From contig PMHV01000015.1 of NCBI GenBank assembly GCA_003156805.1, positions 1 to 46,357 on the forward strand: a stretch of DNA of 46,357 nt, in the 5' to 3' direction. Every line of letters starts with the position of its first letter. Positions within the stretch are counted from its first letter, which is position 1. Both the position numbers and the translations under genes were made by a program. Source of the stretch: Acidobacteriaceae bacterium. GTDB lineage: Bacteria > Acidobacteriota > Terriglobia > Terriglobales > Acidobacteriaceae. Under the pieces are notes generated by a model. It was given only the letters and a program-made list of their open reading frames with translations, was not told the origin of the DNA and ran no database searches. Shown piece by piece: positions 42,539 to 46,357 of this stretch.

Positions 42539-45439
42539 ATGCCTACAAAGGCCACCGGCGATACGAACATCTCGCGATGTAGCATCGCAATCATCGGCGG
42601 AGGATTTACCGGTACAACCCTGGCAGCCCAAACGCTGCGCGCCTCCGGTGGATCCGTTTCCGTGGTCCTTATCGACCGCAGCCCTTCGGTTGGCCGCGGA
42701 GTAGCCTACGGAACGGAATGCGCGTGGCACTTGCTCAACGTTCGCGCCAAGAACATGAGCGCCTTTCCGGATGACCCCGAACACCTGCTGCGCTGGGCCC
42801 GCCTCAACTACAATCCCGCAGTTACTCCCGAAGATTTTCTTCCGCGCCGCGTGTATGGCCAGTACATCGCCTCGCTGTTGCGCGAAGAAACCAGATTGCA
42901 TCCCAGCCAGTTTAAGTACTTGCAGGACGAAGCCACTTCTCTGATTCCGGTTGACGGCTCCGCCCAGATTCATCTTCGCAGCGGCCAAACCATTGTTGCC
43001 GAAAAGGTGGTGCTGGCACTGGGAAATCTGCCGCCGGGGGATCCGCACCTTCCCGGAAGAACCGCCCACAGCTCGCGCTATGTTTCCAACGTCTGGGCTG
43101 CCAATGCGCTGGGAAACTTCGCCAAGGATTTCACCAACGACAAAAATGGCGATAAGAATGTGCTACTGATCGGTTCCGGACTTACCAGCGTCGACGTGGC
43201 GATCGAGTTGCGAGCGCGCGAATTTAACGGCACTCTGCATCTTCTTTCGCGCCGCGGCTTGTTGCCGCAGAACCATAAACCAGCTCCTGGGTGGCCGGCG
43301 TTTTGGGACAAGAATTCTCCCCGCACCGTGCGCGGGCTTGTACGCCTGATTCGTGCTCAAGTAAGAGCGGCGCAAGCCCAGGGTAGCGACTGGCGGGCCG
43401 TTATCGACTCACTGCGTCCTTTTACCCAAGAAATCTGGCGCGCGCTTCCGCGGCAGGAGCGCCTCCGCTTCTTGCGGCACGTGAGGCCTTATTGGGAAGT
43501 GCATCGTCATCGCATTGCACCGGAGATCGGTGGGGTGCTGGCTTCGCAGGCGCAAGCGGGAAAGATGCACACCCACGCCGGGCGCATCACTGAATACCAC
43601 GAGGACGCCGACGGAGTAGACGTAACCTTCCGCGACCGCAAGAGCGGAAAGCTCGAAACGGTACGCGTCGACCGAGTCATCAACTGTACCGGCCCTGAGG
43701 TTGATTGCCGCCGCTCGGGCCATGCCCTGCTGGCGAACCTGATGCACCAGAAAATGGCTCGCCCCGATCCCCTATCCTTGGGTTTGGATGTCTCCCCGGA
43801 AGGCGCCTTGATTGACGCGCACGGAGTCGCTTCAGACATTCTCTACACCGTGGGCCCATCCCGCAGAGGCAGTTTGTGGGAAACGACGGCCGTTCCGGAA
43901 ATTCGCGGTCAAGTGTTGGAACTGGCCACGCTGTTGGTTCGTTCTGCGCAGGAGATCGCTGAACCGCAGATACCTGAGCCGGTGCTCGCTGCACAGTTGG
44001 CGAGTCGTCAAGCTTCTCCGCTCGCGATGAACCTCGGCGGCGGCGCGATGTATTTCGAACAGTTCTATCTGGGTTGCCTGGCGCATGCGTCCTACATGCT
44101 GGCCTCGCACGGGGAAGCAGTTGTGGTCGACCCGCAGCGCGACGTCGATATCTACCTTAAGGCTGCCGACGAACAGGGAGTAAAGATACGCCACATTTTT
44201 GAGACCCACCTGCACGCCGACTTCGTTTCCGGACACAAAGAACTGGCCGCCCGCACCGGCGCGAAAATTTATATGGGACCCGTGGGCGAAGCTCCGCGCT
44301 CTCACCTTCAGGTCGACGAAGGTTTCGAGTTGCGGGTGGGCGCGATGCGCATTCGTGTTCTGGAGACACCGGGGCACACACCCGAGAGTATTTGTCTGGT
44401 GGTCACCGATGAAGAAAAATCTTCAAAACCTTGGGCAGTTCTGACCGGCGACACGCTGTTCATTGGTGATGTGGGACGTCCTGACTTGTCGAAAACCCAC
44501 ACTCCGGCGATGCTGGCAGGATTGCTCTACCAGAGTTTGCACAACAGACTGCTCAAGCTTCCGGATGAGGTTTTGGTCTATCCCGCACACGGCGCCGGTT
44601 CGCTGTGCGGCCGCAACATGCGCGCCGAGCGCTCTTCGACGATCGGCACGGAGAGGCTCACGAACTACGCGCTGCAAATCAAGACCAAGAAGGAATTTGT
44701 CCGCCAGCTTACGAGCAATCTGCCGACGCGTCCCGAATATTTCCCGCAAGACGCGCAACTCAATCTCTCGGGTGCACCGGCGCTGTCGGACCTGCCGGAT
44801 CTCACACCGATTTCAGCACCGGAGCTGAAGTCCTTGCTGCACGAAGGAGTGATCGCTCTGGATGTCCGGTCGGGTGTTGAGTTTGCTTCAGGTCACGTAC
44901 CGGCTGCCATCAATATACCGCTCGCCGGGGAATTTGCTTCGTGGGCGGGAGCCATTCTGGGCCTGTCAGCTCGGCCGGTTCTGATTGCGGCAACGAAAGA
45001 GCAGTTGGCCGAAGCCCGCATGAGGCTGGCGCGCGTGGGCATCGACGATGTCCGCGGATACTTGCAGGATGGCTTCGAAGGATGGATGCAGGCGGGCTTC
45101 GACTCGGCGACTTTGCCCCAAATCACGGCGCAGGATTTGAATGAGCAGTTAGAGTCCCGTAATCTGCATGTGGTCGACGTACGTCGCAACACCGAGTGGC
45201 AGGCGGGGCACATCCACTGCGCTTCGTGGCGTCCTCTGGACGCATTGAAATCATCCCTGTCGGAGATGGATCGCAAGCAACCTTTTGCCGTCCATTGCAA
45301 AGGTGGTTATCGCAGCCTGATCGCCTGTAGTCTGTTGCGGCGTGCCGGCTTTCAGAATGTCACCAACGTGATTGGTGGTTTCGATGCCTGGAAACAAGCG
45401 AATTTGCCGTTTGTCAGCGAAGAAGTCATCGCGGTTTAA
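42539..45439 (+). CDS. Fusion of YdhS-type FAD/NAD(P) protein, persulfide dioxygenase and two rhodanese domains
   Basis: A 966-residue multidomain protein. Residues 1-480 form a YdhS/COG4529-type FAD/NAD(P)-binding domain (IAIIGGGFTGTTLA, GRGVAYGTECAWHLLNVRA, VLLIGSGLTSVDVAIEL). Residues 505-740 are an MBL persulfide dioxygenase (ETHLHADFVSGHKEL near 556, ETPGHTPES, TGDTLFIGDVGRPDL). Residues 756-855 are a rhodanese fold lacking the catalytic Cys (VLIAATKEQL at the active-site position). Residues 862-960 are a rhodanese with Cys near 919 (AVHCKGGYRS). The last three domains match the order of Staphylococcus CstB, which oxidises persulfides. The added flavoprotein half may supply or accept electrons or sulfane sulfur; that is inference. 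No signal peptide, so cytoplasmic. Confidence 0.87.
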   Translation: MPTKATGDTNISRCSIAIIGGGFTGTTLAAQTLRASGGSVSVVLIDRSPSVGRGVAYGTECAWHLLNVRAKNMSAFPDDPEHLLRWARLNYNPAVTPEDFLPRRVYGQYIASLLREETRLHPSQFKYLQDEATSLIPVDGSAQIHLRSGQTIVAEKVVLALGNLPPGDPHLPGRTAHSSRYVSNVWAANALGNFAKDFTNDKNGDKNVLLIGSGLTSVDVAIELRAREFNGTLHLLSRRGLLPQNHKPAPGWPAFWDKNSPRTVRGLVRLIRAQVRAAQAQGSDWRAVIDSLRPFTQEIWRALPRQERLRFLRHVRPYWEVHRHRIAPEIGGVLASQAQAGKMHTHAGRITEYHEDADGVDVTFRDRKSGKLETVRVDRVINCTGPEVDCRRSGHALLANLMHQKMARPDPLSLGLDVSPEGALIDAHGVASDILYTVGPSRRGSLWETTAVPEIRGQVLELATLLVRSAQEIAEPQIPEPVLAAQLASRQASPLAMNLGGGAMYFEQFYLGCLAHASYMLASHGEAVVVDPQRDVDIYLKAADEQGVKIRHIFETHLHADFVSGHKELAARTGAKIYMGPVGEAPRSHLQVDEGFELRVGAMRIRVLETPGHTPESICLVVTDEEKSSKPWAVLTGDTLFIGDVGRPDLSKTHTPAMLAGLLYQSLHNRLLKLPDEVLVYPAHGAGSLCGRNMRAERSSTIGTERLTNYALQIKTKKEFVRQLTSNLPTRPEYFPQDAQLNLSGAPALSDLPDLTPISAPELKSLLHEGVIALDVRSGVEFASGHVPAAINIPLAGEFASWAGAILGLSARPVLIAATKEQLAEARMRLARVGIDDVRGYLQDGFEGWMQAGFDSATLPQITAQDLNEQLESRNLHVVDVRRNTEWQAGHIHCASWRPLDALKSSLSEMDRKQPFAVHCKGGYRSLIACSLLRRAGFQNVTNVIGGFDAWKQANLPFVSEEVIAV

Positions 45440-45550
45440 GCCGGGCGCAGCACCGCTGGGAAAAAGTTCTCGTCGCTCGCTCCAAGCGCGACGTTTCCTG
45501 ATTTGGCACGGCCGGCAAAAGTTTCTATCTCCCACTAATTCACTCTCGTG

Positions 45551-45569
45551 CCATAATGCGGCATTATGG
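45551..45569. promoter_or_regulatory. 19-bp perfect palindrome over the start of the small gene
   Basis: CCATAATGCGGCATTATGG is a perfect 9+1+9 palindrome. Its left half contains CATAAT, a possible -10 box, and its right half contains the ATG at 45566. It may be an operator or an RNA hairpin that hides the start. Confidence 0.45.
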
Positions 45570-45826
45570 AAACTTCAAGTCTCGATCTTGCATATTTGGA
45601 AAACGATCCAAGGACTCAGCAACCATCGGCTTGTATTTTCCTGAAGGCGGGTGCCAGACAAGACTACGCCGGGGTGAAATCCGACAAGTTGATCAGCGCA
45701 CAATGTTTGAGCTTTATCGAACTGGACGCGGAGATCCGAAGACTGCACGCCGAACTGGACGAGATCCGCGGCAAGGCCAAGAAGAAGTTTTACAAAGCGC
45801 ACGCAGCCGCTGCGGGCGGCGATTGA
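45566..45826 (+). CDS. Small hypothetical protein with a charged C-terminal helix
   Basis: An 86-residue frame starting at ATG 45566. The second half looks like a coiled coil (FIELDAEIRRLHAELDEIRG) with a lysine-rich end (KAKKKFYKAHAAAAGGD). No family is recognised. No Shine-Dalgarno sequence precedes it, but CATAAT at 45552-45557 would place transcription start almost on the ATG, so a leaderless message is possible. It begins 127 bp after the persulfide dioxygenase fusion, in the same direction. Confidence 0.5.
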   Translation: METSSLDLAYLENDPRTQQPSACIFLKAGARQDYAGVKSDKLISAQCLSFIELDAEIRRLHAELDEIRGKAKKKFYKAHAAAAGGD

Positions 45827-46313
45827 TGCGTTACCTTCCCGCGATCTTTGTGCGGAATTTCCATGGTGGTGGCGCCAAGAAAAAGCAGTTCGCGGAATGC
45901 TTACTCGGATCCCCGATGGGTTTTCGCCAGAAGCCGCGCCAGTCGTGCGATCCTCGCCGTTCTCATTTTGGGAATCAAGTCTCCAAAAGAAGTCCGTTTC
46001 CAATCATGCGGATTTTATAACTTGACATTGTGCATCCGCGTACGTTAAATCATCTGCGTCAACCCTAATCAATTTAGCTGTGCCTGATTCTCAAATCCGG
46101 CAGCGCGCGTCGGTATCGCGGTAGGGTCGGTTTGCTGCCTTAATGCGGCGGGGAAATCTCCAGCCATGAGTGATCTCGCGTCACAGACAGGTCGGCACCG
46201 GGCTTCCAGGATTGGGAAAGAGTAAGGAAAATCTAGGCTTGCAACCCTCATTCACCCAGCGCTGCCTTTGCGCACTAACAATATTCTTCCTTCGCCATTG
46301 AGGAGCGAATCGT
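45827..46313. other. Gap without a gene; contains a strong promoter and a long leader
   Basis: No convincing coding frame. A near-consensus promoter at 46022-46050 is followed by about 255 bp before the next start codon. The leader might hold an untranslated RNA structure, but I recognise no known riboswitch or small RNA. Confidence 0.4.
46022..46050 (+). promoter_or_regulatory. Strong sigma-70-type promoter
   Basis: A consensus TTGACA (46022-46027), exactly 17 bp, then TTAAAT (46045-46050). The nearest downstream start is at 46314. Confidence 0.6.
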
Positions 46314-46357
46314 ATGCCTGAAAAAGCTGAAGTCCGTCACACGCTGAGCGAGCAGCA
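46314..46357 (+). CDS. Start of a gene cut by the window edge
   Basis: ATG 46314 with GAGGAG about nine bases upstream opens a frame (MPEKAEVRHTLSEQ) that runs to the window end. Only 14 residues are visible, so no function can be given. Confidence 0.5.
   Translation, partial: MPEKAEVRHTLSEQ

Noticed and set aside
45575-46003. A 142-codon minus-strand frame
   Set aside because: It is opposite the small gene at 45566 and lacks a start region or a known motif.

Overview
The window looks like a chromosomal segment of a soil-type Acidobacteriota (Terriglobia/Koribacter-like). That assignment is inferred from fairly high G+C, a sugar-dehydrogenase/lactonase catabolic cluster, several Tat-exported sugar isomerase and Gfo/Idh/MocA proteins, very large secreted FG-GAP and Ig-like repeat proteins, and a TonB-C protein. 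No rRNA or other direct taxonomic marker is present.

Layout. 1-3359: two divergent AmiE-like serine hydrolases. The right-hand one is fused to a NamZ-type (DUF1343) exo-muramidase domain, so it belongs to peptidoglycan turnover. 3417-7921: an oxidative, non-phosphorylating L-fucose (6-deoxy-sugar) module on the + strand, made of a UxaA-family dehydratase, a ketodeoxy-acid dehydrogenase (SDR), a lactonase, a sugar dehydrogenase (SDR) and a mutarotase. 8001-9635: glucose-6-phosphate isomerase. 9660-12681: a tightly coupled hydroxyproline-type operon (two-Cys epimerase, FAD oxidase, DapA-family enzyme) with ATGA overlaps. 12836-13945: an exported MBL hydrolase, followed by tRNA-Lys(UUU). 14333-19043: a PilZ-TonB fusion, a stand-alone LytTR regulator, a MocR regulator, a decayed DoxX-like pseudogene and a DUF1223 protein. 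A 24-bp motif is shared between two of these intergenic regions. 19268-25130: Tat/Sec-exported sugar isomerase-like, VOC, Gfo/Idh/MocA and amidohydrolase proteins. 25414-26856: an M20 peptidase on the minus strand.

27370-40041 is the accessory part. It holds a 1286-aa secreted protein with 14 FG-GAP units and 6 Ig-like domains, an IS1595-family transposase with three small unknown genes behind it, and a 2019-aa Ig-like repeat protein on the minus strand that ends in a clan GH-A-like glycoside hydrolase domain. 40434-46357: asparagine synthetase B, then a 966-aa fusion of a YdhS-type FAD/NAD(P) protein with a CstB-like persulfide dioxygenase and two rhodanese domains. After these come a small gene whose start codon lies inside a 19-bp perfect palindrome, and the start of a further gene.

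The strongest candidates for something undescribed are the YdhS-CstB fusion (sulfane-sulfur oxidation tied to a flavoprotein), the AmiE-NamZ fusion (two muropeptide-recycling steps in one exported chain) and the intergenic 24-bp motif. All functional calls come from reading motifs; no database search was run.
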